A stretch of DNA of 56,853 bases from an uncultured Clostridia bacterium (GTDB lineage: Bacteria; Bacillota; Clostridia; Christensenellales; Borkfalkiaceae), in the NCBI GenBank assembly GCA_944376455.1, contig CALWCO010000006.1, positions 1 through 56,853 on the forward strand. Reading direction: 5' to 3'. Position 1 is the stretch's first letter; the number at the start of each line of letters is the position of its first letter. Positions 44,192-53,271 of this stretch are shown here, piece after piece. A program made the position numbers and the translations under genes. A model generated the notes under the pieces. The model made no database searches. It was not told the DNA's origin and saw only the letters and a list, made by a program, of their open reading frames with translations.

Positions 44192-46195
44192 ATGAAAAGG
44201 AGAATCACGGCACTTGCCGTAAGCCTGCTGTTGCTTCTGGCGGCGGCATTGCCGATTGCGGCCTGCGCGCCGACGGTGCCCGAATGGGAAACGCAGGCGG
44301 AATTGACTTCGGACGGCGTCAAGCTGACCCTCACCAAGGTCGAGGGGGCGGAGGAGTATAAGATCTATCACAGCCCCAGCCGTCACGGCGAGTACGAACT
44401 GGTTTCCGAGCAGAAGGGGACGAGCTACAAACACGAGGACAAGTACGGTTATTTCCGCGTGGAAGCGGTCGCGGGAGGCGAGGTGCTCCATACCGAATTG
44501 CTCTCGTATGAAATCGAGACGTTCGGAGAGAATATGTATATCTATGCTCCGACGGACGATACCGCGGCAATTGAGGCCGATCTTGCCGCCGCTTATGAAA
44601 AGACGGGGCAGTTCTCTTCCGAGCGGTTTGCCGCGTTCTTCCGTCCGGGGGACTACGGCGATCTCGATCTGACCATTCGTTATTATATGACGGTCGGCGG
44701 ATTGGGCGTTAATCCCGATGCCGTTTCCGTCGGCACGCTGAACGTGCCCGCGCAACTGTCGAACGGCAATGCCACCTGCAATTTCTGGTTCGGTGCGGAG
44801 AATATGTCCGTCAAGGGGGACGTACTCTGGGCGGCTTCCCAGGCGACCTCCTTCCGCCGTATGGAGGTGGGCGGCAGTATGTCGCTCACGGAGGGCAAGA
44901 GCAATTCCTGGGGCTCGGGCGGGTTCATCGCCGACAGTCAGATCGCGGGCACCGTCGATGCGGGCGTGCAACAACAGTGGCTGACGCGCAACAGCAGTTG
45001 GACCGCGTGGGAGGACGGCGACATCAACATGACGTTCGTCGGTTCGGCCGCGGGCAGTCCCGTTCCCGAGAAGGGCATCAACGGGCTGGCGACGGTAACC
45101 GTCGAAAAGACCCCCGTCGTGCGGGAAAAACCTTTTTTGATTTTTGACGAAGGCTATTATGTCTGTGTGCCCGCATTGCGGCACGATGCGACGGGCACCA
45201 GTTGGAGTGATCCAGCCATGCAGTGGAAGTATATCCCCTTAAACGAGTTCTATGTCGCGCGTGCCGACCGCGATACGGCGGCGACGCTCAATGCCGCCCT
45301 GCAGGCGGGTAAGCATATCTTTTTCACGCCGGGGATCTATAACATCGAAGCCCCTTTGCGCGTGACCAAAGCGGACACGGTGCTGCTCGGTTGCGGGCTG
45401 ACCACGTTGCGCATTGCGGGCGACAACCGGGACACGGTGATGGAAGTCGCCGACGTGGACGGCGTGAAGCTTGGCGGCCTGCTCTTTGAAGCGGGGACCT
45501 ATTCGGAAAATCTCCTGCGCATCGGCGCGAGCTACAGCGGTACCTCGCACGCCGCCGATCCCGTCTCCTGCAGTGATATTTATTTCCGCATCGGCGGCGC
45601 GCAGAAGGGCAACACCTTTGTGCGGCAGACGTTGGTCATCAACGCCTGTGACGTGCTGGGAGATAACTTCTGGGTGTGGCGCGGGGACCATTCTTACGGC
45701 GTCGGCTGGGAAGTCAACGTAACGCAGAACGGCGTCGTCGTCAACGGCGACAATGTAACCGTTTACGGGCTGATGGTCGAACATTTCCATGAATACCAGA
45801 CCATCTGGAACGGCGAAAACGGGTTTGTGGCGTTCTATCAGTCCGAAACGCCCTATGAAGTGCCCGAGCAGTCCGCATGGATTTCCGAATGGAACGGGCA
45901 GGAATACGACGGATACGCAAGCTATAAGATCGCGGACGACGTGAAGAAACACACGGCTTACGGTATCGGCGTATATTTCGTTTCCAATGGCGGGACGTAT
46001 GTGCTCGATCATGCGGTGGAGGCGCCTGCAGCCGAAGGAATACAACTCTATCACGTCGCGCTTGCCGTATTCTCGGCGCCGACGGGTGCGGGGATCCGTC
46101 ATTTCGTCAACGATCTCGGCGAGGGAATATTCCAGCCTTATTCCGTGCAGAAAAAACAGATGGCGTCCTACATTGCGGGCGTCGGAACGATGTAA
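44192..46195 (+). CDS. Large secreted beta-helix lipoprotein, copy B
   Basis: 667 residues, collinear with the preceding protein over its whole length and roughly 60% identical by eye. It has signal peptide KRRITALAVSLLLLL, lipobox IAAC, an FnIII-like domain, then FWFGAENM, WAASQATSFRRM, GVQQQWLTRN, FTPGIYNIEAPL, WVWRGDHSYGVGWEVN and VEHFHEYQTIWNGENG. The two most conserved blocks (the QATSFRRM region and the EHFHEYQTIWNG region) are probably the active or ligand-binding face. ATAGGAGGAAGAGAAAGGGA-ATG is a strong ribosome site. The gap of 114 bases has no terminator, so A and B are likely one operon. Confidence 0.78.
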   Translation: MKRRITALAVSLLLLLAAALPIAACAPTVPEWETQAELTSDGVKLTLTKVEGAEEYKIYHSPSRHGEYELVSEQKGTSYKHEDKYGYFRVEAVAGGEVLHTELLSYEIETFGENMYIYAPTDDTAAIEADLAAAYEKTGQFSSERFAAFFRPGDYGDLDLTIRYYMTVGGLGVNPDAVSVGTLNVPAQLSNGNATCNFWFGAENMSVKGDVLWAASQATSFRRMEVGGSMSLTEGKSNSWGSGGFIADSQIAGTVDAGVQQQWLTRNSSWTAWEDGDINMTFVGSAAGSPVPEKGINGLATVTVEKTPVVREKPFLIFDEGYYVCVPALRHDATGTSWSDPAMQWKYIPLNEFYVARADRDTAATLNAALQAGKHIFFTPGIYNIEAPLRVTKADTVLLGCGLTTLRIAGDNRDTVMEVADVDGVKLGGLLFEAGTYSENLLRIGASYSGTSHAADPVSCSDIYFRIGGAQKGNTFVRQTLVINACDVLGDNFWVWRGDHSYGVGWEVNVTQNGVVVNGDNVTVYGLMVEHFHEYQTIWNGENGFVAFYQSETPYEVPEQSAWISEWNGQEYDGYASYKIADDVKKHTAYGIGVYFVSNGGTYVLDHAVEAPAAEGIQLYHVALAVFSAPTGAGIRHFVNDLGEGIFQPYSVQKKQMASYIAGVGTM

Positions 46196-46352
46196 CCAAA
46201 CCGCGCGGCGGTCGGTTCCGCGCCGGAAAGAACGGAGCAGATCGTCTTGCCGAAGCACGCCGCAAAACATCCGTCGGCGGCCTCGGAAGCAATGTGTTTT
46301 CGGAAACACATATGCCTTTCGGTGCAATTGTATCATAGTAAGGAGTGTTGTT

Positions 46353-47318
46353 ATGAAATACGGAGAAATATCTTACGTCAAGAAACCCGTGCCGCGCATC
46401 ATTCTCGGCACGGCGGTACCCTATATTCAGTGGGGCAAGAATTGTGACGAATTGTTTGATACGGCACTCCAAGCGGGCGTGACGGCCATCGATACGGCGC
46501 GTTGTTACATGCGCAGCGAAAACGTCGTCGGGGAGTGGATGGAACGGCGAGGGGTGCGGGACAAGATCACGCTCATCTCCAAAGGCGGTCTGGACGGATT
46601 TCTGGGCAACAAGCGCCTGAGCGAAAAGTGCATTCGTGCCGATCTCAAGACTTCTCTGACGGCACTGCGCACCGAGCGCATCGACCTGTATTTTCTGCAC
46701 CGTGACGATCCTTCGAAAGGGGTAGACGGCATCGTGGAGACGATGAACGCGCTCATCGCCGAGGGGAAAATCGGCGCATACGGCGCCTCCAACTGGACGT
46801 ATGAGCGCATTGAGGCCGCACAGGAATATGCCTATAAAAAGGGCTTGCAGCCCTTCAGCGCTTCCCAACCGCATTTTTCCCTTGCGGAGGCGGCGCGCAT
46901 GCCCTGGCCGGGCTGTCTCACTCTGACGGGGGCCAAACAGGCCTTTGCGCGGGAATGGTATGCCCGTTCCAATCTGGCGGTGCTGGCCTATTCTCCTTTG
47001 GGGCGCGGGTTGTTTTCGGGCAAGTTCCGCGGCGACGATCCGCGCGGCGCAAAGCGCGCGATGGACGCCGCCGCCCGACGCGGGTTCTACAGCGAAGAGA
47101 ATTTTGAGCGGCTCCGCCGCAGTGAGGAGATCGCGGAGAAGCTCGGGCTGACCGTGCCGCAGGTTGCCCTTGCCTGGGTGCTCGGCGCGGAGATGAACAT
47201 CTTTGCCGTCGTGGGGACCTCCCGCGGCGCGGGACTGCTGGCCGATCTCCCCGCAACGGAGGTCGCTCTGACGCCCGAACAGCGCGCGTATATGAATTTG
47301 CAGTCGGAAAGTTATTAA
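46353..47318 (+). CDS. Aldo/keto reductase
   Basis: 321 residues from the ATG at 46353 (AAGGAGTGTTGTT before it). The aldo/keto reductase tetrad is present: Asp47 and Tyr52 (IDTARCY), Lys77 (LISKGG) and His116 (LYFLHRDD). GASNWTYERI and AYSPLGRGLFSGKF are standard barrel segments, and the cofactor end VVGTSRGAGLLADL is typical. It differs clearly from the fused reductase at 34244. It lies about 160 bases after the beta-helix lipoprotein genes and could act on a sugar they release; that link is contextual only. Confidence 0.92.
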   Translation: MKYGEISYVKKPVPRIILGTAVPYIQWGKNCDELFDTALQAGVTAIDTARCYMRSENVVGEWMERRGVRDKITLISKGGLDGFLGNKRLSEKCIRADLKTSLTALRTERIDLYFLHRDDPSKGVDGIVETMNALIAEGKIGAYGASNWTYERIEAAQEYAYKKGLQPFSASQPHFSLAEAARMPWPGCLTLTGAKQAFAREWYARSNLAVLAYSPLGRGLFSGKFRGDDPRGAKRAMDAAARRGFYSEENFERLRRSEEIAEKLGLTVPQVALAWVLGAEMNIFAVVGTSRGAGLLADLPATEVALTPEQRAYMNLQSESY

Positions 47319-47350
47319 AAAACTTATTCAATCAGAATATGAATCAAAAT

Positions 47351-47380
47351 TTCCCCGCCGACAGTCTGTCGGCGGGGGAA
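47351..47380. terminator. Hairpin after the aldo/keto reductase gene
   Basis: TCCCCGCCGACA pairs with TGTCGGCGGGGGA (one bulge) around GTC and is followed by ATTATTTCG. It is a modest terminator for the plus-strand unit. Confidence 0.65.
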
Positions 47381-47485
47381 TTATTTCGTGTGTGGGCCTA
47401 TACGGCAAAGCGAATGGTCGTCCGTATACAATTCGTGCGCCGTTCCATGCGACTTGCATAGGGCAGAGTTATATGTGCGAAAAAG

Positions 47486-47535
47486 ACGAAGCGGGGGCAG
47501 CGGAAAATTTTCCGCTGCCGCCGCTTCTTTGTCTT
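47486..47535. terminator. Long palindromic terminator between convergent units
   Basis: GGCAGCGGAAAATTTTCCGC is the core of a perfect 24-base palindrome, extended by GAAGCGG/CCGCTTC into a longer stem, then TTTGTCTTATTTTTT. It ends the plus-strand reductase unit. The minus-strand glycosyltransferase unit converges on it. Bases 47381-47485 show no gene. Confidence 0.75.
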
Positions 47536-47682
47536 ATTTTTTGAATGGATACAAACGAATGTCTGTAATAAAACAATTTTTTACGTGTTTCATAATTTTT
47601 TCCCGTCCGCCGCCTTGCGAGCGGCGCGTCGAAAGGAGTTTTCGGCAGTGTCATCGGCACCTGAAAGAACTTTTTGGCGGTG

Positions 47683-48741
47683 TCATCGGGCTCGAAAGAA
47701 CGTTTCGGCACGGTCGGCGGGCGCGCAGTCTTTTTCATCGTTGAAATTGGGGGAGCCGTCGGTGTCGTTTTTTGCGTCGGAGCTCTCGCATTCGCCCGTT
47801 CGGTCGTCCGAACAGTCAAAATTGCAGGTTTTTTGCACCACGAATAGGGGACGGTCCTTGCATTCCTCATATATTTCGGCAATGTACAGGTTTTGCGTTC
47901 CTTGTTGCAGGGACACAATCCCCGTTGCGAGGGCGAGGGCGGGGAAGATCCAGGCCGTCAGTCCGCCGTATTCGACGGCCAAAGCCGTCAGAACGCCGAG
48001 GACAATGAAAGCGAGAACGGATAAAACGCACAATGCCATGCCCGCGATAAGCGGGGCATTCAGCAAAGCCCTGCTGTTCGGAATAATTCCGCCCTTCGCC
48101 AGACGAAGCATGGCTTTCAAGGTGTATTTCGTCCGTCCCGCCGCGCGTTCGGGCCGATCGAAATCCACGACGGTCTGTCGGAACCCCAGCCAGGCGGTCT
48201 GTGCCCGCAACAGCCGCGCGTGTTCGCGCAGAGAGAGCACGGCGTCCACCGCTTTGCGGTCGAGGAGTTTGAAGTCCCCGCAGTCGAGAGGTAAATCCAG
48301 TTTGGTGGAATTCTTCAGCGTGCGGTAGTACAGCGCGGCGGAGAGCTTTTTGAAGAGGGTTTCCTTTGCGCGTTTTTTGTGCCGCGCGTGAACGATTTCA
48401 AAGCCTTCCTTCCACTTTTCGATGAGTTGCAGGGCGACTTCCGGCGGGTCCTGCAGGTCTGCATCCATGGTGACGACGGCCCGTCCGCTTGCATGGGTCA
48501 GCCCGCACAGGAGTGCGCTCTGTTGTCCGAAGTTACGGCTGAGCGTAACGCTTTTGACGCGTTTGTCAGCGGCGCAAAGTTCATCCAGAACGGATTGCGT
48601 TCCGTCGGTGCTGCCGTCGTTGACGAAGATGATTTCAAAAGGGCCGTCCAGCCGCTCGAACAGCGGCACGGTCTGCCGATAAAAGAGGGGGACGGACTCC
48701 TGCTCGTTGTAAGCGGGGACGACAAAAGAGTATTTAATCAT
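47683..48741 (-). CDS. GT2 glycosyltransferase with two C-terminal membrane helices (GtrB/DPM1-like)
   Basis: 352 residues. The GT-A domain shows SFVVPAYNEQ, the nucleotide-binding VNDGSTDGT, and the DxD-containing MDADLQDPP. After about residue 225 two membrane helices follow (LIAGMALCVLSVLAFIVLG and WIFPALALATGIVSL). Enzymes of this layout transfer a sugar from a nucleotide donor to polyprenyl phosphate. The C-terminal ~60 residues are Asp/Glu/Ser/Cys-rich and unusual. The ATG at 48741 with AGGAAAAAG is chosen over a longer start. It overlaps the GtrA gene by eight bases, a typical GtrA-GtrB pair. Confidence 0.9.
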   Translation of the reverse strand: MIKYSFVVPAYNEQESVPLFYRQTVPLFERLDGPFEIIFVNDGSTDGTQSVLDELCAADKRVKSVTLSRNFGQQSALLCGLTHASGRAVVTMDADLQDPPEVALQLIEKWKEGFEIVHARHKKRAKETLFKKLSAALYYRTLKNSTKLDLPLDCGDFKLLDRKAVDAVLSLREHARLLRAQTAWLGFRQTVVDFDRPERAAGRTKYTLKAMLRLAKGGIIPNSRALLNAPLIAGMALCVLSVLAFIVLGVLTALAVEYGGLTAWIFPALALATGIVSLQQGTQNLYIAEIYEECKDRPLFVVQKTCNFDCSDDRTGECESSDAKNDTDGSPNFNDEKDCAPADRAETFFRAR

Positions 48742-49237
48742 TCTTTTTCCTTTCTGCGCTTTCTTCTTTCTTATCCGTGAACAGAATAAGTCTTTTCGTA
48801 AGATAATTATAGACCAAAACAACGACCGTCAAAACAATCTTGACGCCCCAGGCGTTGAGTTTCCATATTCCGTTTCCGAGATACATGCCCAGGATGTGCA
48901 ACAAAAGTCCTCCCAGGGAGAGCAGGGCGAACAGAATAAACCCGTAAACCGATCTGCTTTTTCCCTTATGTTCGAAAACGAAGAGCACGGAGAGAATATA
49001 ATTGACCAGCAATCCGACAAGGAATCCGCACGCCGTACCCGCGACGTAGGGCACGAGAGAGCCGTTGACGGTGAAGAGGGAAAGGAAATCGGGATAGAGC
49101 GCGGGCTCGGCGAGGTATTGTACGAGTGCCATGACGAGCATATCCGCGACCGTGGCGACGCCGCCGACGATCAGGAAGCGAAAAATTTCCGTCAACGTGG
49201 GATGCTTTTGTTTCAGTTTCGTTAAAAAATTTCGCAT
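48734..49237 (-). CDS. GtrA-family membrane protein (putative flippase)
   Basis: 167 residues with four membrane helices and the GtrA-type opening EIFRFLIVGGVATVADMLV, then LVNYILSVLFVF with the conserved Asn. GtrA proteins are thought to flip polyprenyl-phosphate sugars made by the partner GT2 enzyme so they can decorate surface polymers. It lies upstream of and overlaps the GT2 gene and is about 105 bases after the Wzz-like gene on the same strand. Confidence 0.88.
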   Translation of the reverse strand: MRNFLTKLKQKHPTLTEIFRFLIVGGVATVADMLVMALVQYLAEPALYPDFLSLFTVNGSLVPYVAGTACGFLVGLLVNYILSVLFVFEHKGKSRSVYGFILFALLSLGGLLLHILGMYLGNGIWKLNAWGVKIVLTVVVLVYNYLTKRLILFTDKKEESAERKKND

Positions 49238-49343
49238 CGGTCCGTTCCTTAAATTCTTTCCTTATTCGTCTTTTGAAACGGTTCGGCTTCCGCCGCCGAT
49301 CGGCAGTATGGCAGGGGAAAGGCGCTTGCGAAGGGGTGCGGGC

Positions 49344-50585
49344 TTATTCTTCCTCGTCGGTTTCTTCCACGAGTTCCGTGCCGATTTCGCCCGATTTCTG
49401 CATTCTGTTGAAGAATACGAAGAATCCGATGATGAAAACGACGATGACGCTGGCGGCGGTGATGAGTACGACGGCCAGCGGTTCGATGGCTCCCAGATCG
49501 TCGTCGATGGTGAGTGCGGAAATGACGACGTAATCGGGAATGGTGGACTGTGCATAGCTCTGTGCGAGGAGGTTATAGTTGTCCAGAATGGTCTGCAACG
49601 CCTGTGCAATGTTGTCGATGCGCGTCTGAGCGGTCTGTTCGAGTGCCTCTCGGCCTTCCTCGTCGGCCTGATTGTAGGCGGAATCGTTCCCGAATTTATC
49701 TTTGAGCTGCGAGAGGATCGTACTCTGGTCTCCCGCGGGGTATTTGAGCAATTCCCCGTCGATGTATTCGGCCATGGAGGTCGTTGCGGAAGGGTTTTCC
49801 ACGCCGTTGTTGCAGATGAAAAGACGCGCGGAAGCGAGAGCGCTGTCCAAATTTTTCAAATCGTTGAGGATATCGCTGACGCGTTTTCCGTTCTCTTCGC
49901 AGTAGTAAGCGGCAAATTCCGAGCGTTCCACGGTGACGGAGGAGGAGAGGTTGGAATCGGAAATATCGATGCCGGGAAGTTGTTTCATGCCCGCGACGGT
50001 CTCCACTTCGTCGATGAGATCGTCGATGGTGTTTTCGAGGGACTGCACCTGCAGGTAATAGGCGAGAGATGACGTGTTGTCGCCGATGGCAGAGTGGCGA
50101 ATGACATAGCTGGTGACGATCTTATCGGTATAAAGCTGTTTGAACCAGTCGATGATACGGTTGAGGATATCGGCAAAGTCGCTTTCCGTCATCGTTGTCT
50201 GTTTTGCGTTAAAGGAAGAAAGGACAAAGGTATAGGTATTGTCGTCGCTCTCGTTGATGTTGAGATGATCATCGATGGCGCGGCTGAGATCCCGCAGATC
50301 CTTGTCCGAAAGGTTGCGGTCGGCGTATTTTTCTTCCAGGATGATCTGAATGCGTTCGCGGAACGTCGCGCGCACGATGGGTACGTCGAAGGTCGAGGTA
50401 TCGACTTTGGCAATGGTGGCGGAATATTCATTGTGCCGTATGAAAGCGGAAACGCAGCCCAAAGAGCCGCCCACGACGACGGCCGTGATCAGCACGCACA
50501 GAAGCAGTGCGATCCAGTTTTTACGCAAAACTTTGATGAAGTCCGCAAAGCCGTATTCTTTGATTTTTCGGGAAGTTTTTTCCAT
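49344..50585 (-). CDS. Wzz-like polysaccharide co-polymerase / chain-length determinant
   Basis: 413 residues. An N-terminal cytoplasmic segment (YGFADFIKVLRKNW) leads into a first membrane helix (LLLCVLITAVVVGG). A ~310-residue extracellular helical/coiled region follows, then a second membrane helix (VLITAASVIVVFIIGFF) and an acidic tail. The two-helix topology and the opening resemble Wzz/chain-length regulators that control surface-polysaccharide length. No kinase domain is fused. Two ATGs compete (50597 and 50585); the second gives a workable distance to AAGGAG, while at the first the site is only one base away. Confidence 0.72.
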   Translation of the reverse strand: MEKTSRKIKEYGFADFIKVLRKNWIALLLCVLITAVVVGGSLGCVSAFIRHNEYSATIAKVDTSTFDVPIVRATFRERIQIILEEKYADRNLSDKDLRDLSRAIDDHLNINESDDNTYTFVLSSFNAKQTTMTESDFADILNRIIDWFKQLYTDKIVTSYVIRHSAIGDNTSSLAYYLQVQSLENTIDDLIDEVETVAGMKQLPGIDISDSNLSSSVTVERSEFAAYYCEENGKRVSDILNDLKNLDSALASARLFICNNGVENPSATTSMAEYIDGELLKYPAGDQSTILSQLKDKFGNDSAYNQADEEGREALEQTAQTRIDNIAQALQTILDNYNLLAQSYAQSTIPDYVVISALTIDDDLGAIEPLAVVLITAASVIVVFIIGFFVFFNRMQKSGEIGTELVEETDEEE

Positions 50586-50731
50586 TTCGGGAGTCATTCT
50601 CCTTAAATTATCGTTACGATAAGTATAGCTCAATTTCTTCCGTTCGTCAAGCAATTCCCCTTTGAAAAAATTTCCGCGTTGCGCTTGTTTTTCCTGCACG
50701 GAGGAAAGAGTATAAAAGAAAAAAGTAAAAA

Positions 50732-50798
50732 TTTATCGATAAAAATGGATTTATTATCGATACACCCTATTGTTATCCGCGAAAAGGTGTGATATAAT
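50732..50798 (+). promoter_or_regulatory. Promoter for the iron alcohol dehydrogenase with ATCGAT repeats
   Basis: TTGTTA at 50770-50775 and TATAAT at 50793-50798 are 17 bases apart. Just upstream TTTATCGATAAA (50732-50743, a perfect 12-base palindrome) and TTATCGATA (50754-50762) form a spaced pair. They lie between the divergent wzz-like gene and this promoter, and could be an operator for either. Confidence 0.55.
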
Positions 50799-50867
50799 AG
50801 ATACGATAAGGGTCAAGCAGGAACCGACCCCGAAAAATTTTGTAAGACAAGAAGGAGTGTTAAATTT

Positions 50868-52085
50868 ATGGCAAGATTTACGTTACCCAGAGATCTGTAT
50901 CACGGCAAAGGTGCGCTGGAAGCGTTGAAGACGTTCAAAGGCAAGAAAGCGATGGTTTGCGTGGGCGGCGGCTCCATGAAAAAGTTCGGCTTCCTGGACA
51001 AGACCGTGGCATACCTGAAAGAAGCGGGCATGGAAGTTGCCCTGTTCGAAGGCATCGAACCCGATCCTTCCGTGGAGACGGTCATGAAGGGCGCGCAGGC
51101 GATGCTCGATTTCGGTCCCGACTGGATCATCGCCATCGGCGGCGGCTCGCCCATCGATGCGGCCAAGGCCATGTGGATCAAGTACGAATATCCCGACATC
51201 ACCTTTGAAGAAATGTGCAAAGTGTTCGGTATCCCCGAACTCCGCAAGAAGGCAAAATTCTGTGCCATTTCCTCCACGTCCGGCACCGCGACCGAGGTGA
51301 CGGCGTTCTCCATCATCACCGATTATCAAAAGGGCATCAAATATCCCATCGCGGACTTTGAGATCACACCCGACGTCGCCATCGTCGATCCCGAACTCGC
51401 GGAGACCATGCCCAAGAAACTTGTCGCGCACACCGGTATGGATGCCATGACGCACGCCATCGAAGCGTATGTCTCCACTGCCAATTGCGACTATACCGAT
51501 CCTCTGGCGATCTTTGCCATCAAGATGATCCAGTCCGACCTCGTTGCGTCCTACAACGGCGATATGGCCAAGCGCGATTCCATGCACAACGCCCAGTGCC
51601 TCGCGGGCATGGCGTTCTCCAACGCGCTCCTCGGCATCGTTCACTCCATGGCGCACAAGACGGGCGCGGCGTTCGCCGATTACGGCGCGCACATCATCCA
51701 CGGCGCCGCCAATGCCATGTACCTGCCCAAGGTCATCGCCTTCAATGCCAAGGATCCCACGGCCAAGAAGCGTTACGGCGTCATCGCCGATTACATGGGC
51801 CTCGGCGGCAAGAACGACGACGAAAAAGTCAAACTGCTCATCGCTTATCTGAGAAAGATGAACGACGACCTGAACATCCCGCACTGCATCAAGAATTACG
51901 GCGCGGACAGCTATCCTTGCGAACAGGGCTTTGTTCCCGAAAAGGTATTCCTGGAAAGATTGCATGACATTGCCGTCAATGCGATCGGCGATGCCTGCAC
52001 GGGTTCCAATCCCCGTCAGCCTTCCGTCGAAGAGATGGAAAAGCTCCTCAAGTGCTGCTATTACGACACCGAAGTCGATTTCTAA
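50868..52085 (+). CDS. Iron-containing alcohol dehydrogenase
   Basis: 405 residues of the group III (Fe-dependent) dehydrogenase family that interconverts alcohols and aldehydes or ketones with NAD(P)H. Landmarks: IAIGGGSPIDAAKAMW for the cofactor, STSGTATEVTAF, GMDAMTHAIEAYVS with metal-binding Asp and His, and HSMAHKTGA then IIHGAANA with the later metal histidines. AAGGAGTGTTAAATTT-ATG is strong. Group members act on butanol, 1,3-propanediol or lactaldehyde, so the substrate is open. It heads a run of three oxidoreductase genes. Confidence 0.93.
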   Translation: MARFTLPRDLYHGKGALEALKTFKGKKAMVCVGGGSMKKFGFLDKTVAYLKEAGMEVALFEGIEPDPSVETVMKGAQAMLDFGPDWIIAIGGGSPIDAAKAMWIKYEYPDITFEEMCKVFGIPELRKKAKFCAISSTSGTATEVTAFSIITDYQKGIKYPIADFEITPDVAIVDPELAETMPKKLVAHTGMDAMTHAIEAYVSTANCDYTDPLAIFAIKMIQSDLVASYNGDMAKRDSMHNAQCLAGMAFSNALLGIVHSMAHKTGAAFADYGAHIIHGAANAMYLPKVIAFNAKDPTAKKRYGVIADYMGLGGKNDDEKVKLLIAYLRKMNDDLNIPHCIKNYGADSYPCEQGFVPEKVFLERLHDIAVNAIGDACTGSNPRQPSVEEMEKLLKCCYYDTEVDF

Positions 52086-52097
52086 AGCAAAATATGC

Positions 52098-52131
52098 GAA
52101 AGCCGGCAAAAGGAAACTTTTGTCGGCTTTC
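52098..52131 (+). terminator. Hairpin after the iron alcohol dehydrogenase
   Basis: GAAAGCCGGCAAAAG pairs with CTTTTGTCGGCTTTC (one G-U) around GAAA. The T tail is poor, so partial termination is likely. Further on GTCGCCGTG/CACGGCGAC (52193-52221) makes another small hairpin. No gene lies in 52132-52316. Confidence 0.65.
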
Positions 52132-52316
52132 CTGCGCTTTGAAAGGTTTTTTCCAAATCCGTCGGTTGTGCAGGTATGTGCGGCGGGGTAGCGTCGCCGT
52201 GCGTGTCAGTCCCACGGCGACGGGAGGAACGGACAAGTAGAATAAAAATAAAAACAAGAAAAATACGATAAGATCACAGAAAAAACAAATAAATATCATG
52301 GATAAGGAGTAAAATA

Positions 52317-53090
52317 ATGAAAGATTTATTCAGTCTGAAAGGCAAAGTCGCCTTGGTCACGGGCGCGTCCTCTGGTTTGGGGGTGCAGTTCGCCAAGGCG
52401 TTGGCGCGGCAGGGCGCGGATGTCGCCATCTGTGCGCGGCGCGTGGAAAAACTCGAACAGGTGAAAAAAGAAGTCGAAGCGCTCGGCGTGAAATGCTTTG
52501 CGCACAAGTGCGACGTACTCAACACCGCGGAGATCCGTGAAACCGTGCAGGCGGTGGTCAAGGAATTCGGCAAGATCGACATTCTCGTCAACAACGCGGG
52601 CGTGGGCGATGTTGCGCCCGCCGAGGATATGCCCGACGAAATGTGGCGCAAAGTCATCGGCACCAATCTCGACGCCGTGTATTACTGTGCCCGCGAGGTC
52701 GGCAAGGTGATGATCCAAAACGGTTACGGCAAGATCATCAACATCGGCTCTCTGCATTCCGAAGTGGTCATGAACGCGGCCTGCTGGCCTGTCGCGGCCT
52801 ATGCGACGGCGAAGGGCGGCGTGAAGATGCTCACCAAGGCGCTCGCCAGCGAATGGGCGAAGAAGGGCATCACGGTCAACGCCATCGGCCCCGCCTATTT
52901 CGACAGCGAAATGACCAATTCCATTCTGAGCAGCGGCGCATTCGACGCCGTCGCGGCGGCGTACTGCCCGATGGGCAGGGCAGGCAAAGAGGGCGAGCTC
53001 GATGGTGCGCTGATCTATTTCGCGTCCGATGCCTCGTCCTATACCACGGGTCAGCTTCTCTGCGTGGACGGCGGCTGGACGACCATCTGA
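52317..53090 (+). CDS. Short-chain dehydrogenase, gluconate 5-dehydrogenase-like
   Basis: 257 residues of classical SDR fold: cofactor motif TGASSGLG (15-22), NNAGVG, and the catalytic Ser145 (NIGSLHSE), Tyr162 and Lys166 (YATAKGG). The end, SSYTTGQLLCVDGGWTTI, is typical. The overall look, including the long loop after NNAGVG, is like gluconate 5-dehydrogenases, which reduce 5-ketogluconate. This is a best guess among many SDR substrates. GGATAAGGAGTAAAATA-ATG gives the start. It sits between two alcohol dehydrogenase genes on the same strand. Confidence 0.85.
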   Translation: MKDLFSLKGKVALVTGASSGLGVQFAKALARQGADVAICARRVEKLEQVKKEVEALGVKCFAHKCDVLNTAEIRETVQAVVKEFGKIDILVNNAGVGDVAPAEDMPDEMWRKVIGTNLDAVYYCAREVGKVMIQNGYGKIINIGSLHSEVVMNAACWPVAAYATAKGGVKMLTKALASEWAKKGITVNAIGPAYFDSEMTNSILSSGAFDAVAAAYCPMGRAGKEGELDGALIYFASDASSYTTGQLLCVDGGWTTI

Positions 53091-53271
53091 CGGCGCCCCG
53101 GAGATGCCTGACGCGGAAGGAACCATAACGATTTGACACTGTTGTTATACGGTCTGTGCAAGCATACCATGCCCGGGTTGAATCGGTGAAAGCACAAGGG
53201 AATTTTTGAGAGAATTTTCCTGAAAAAGAGGCAGAAACATCAACTGAAATTTATTTATAAGGAGAAAAATG

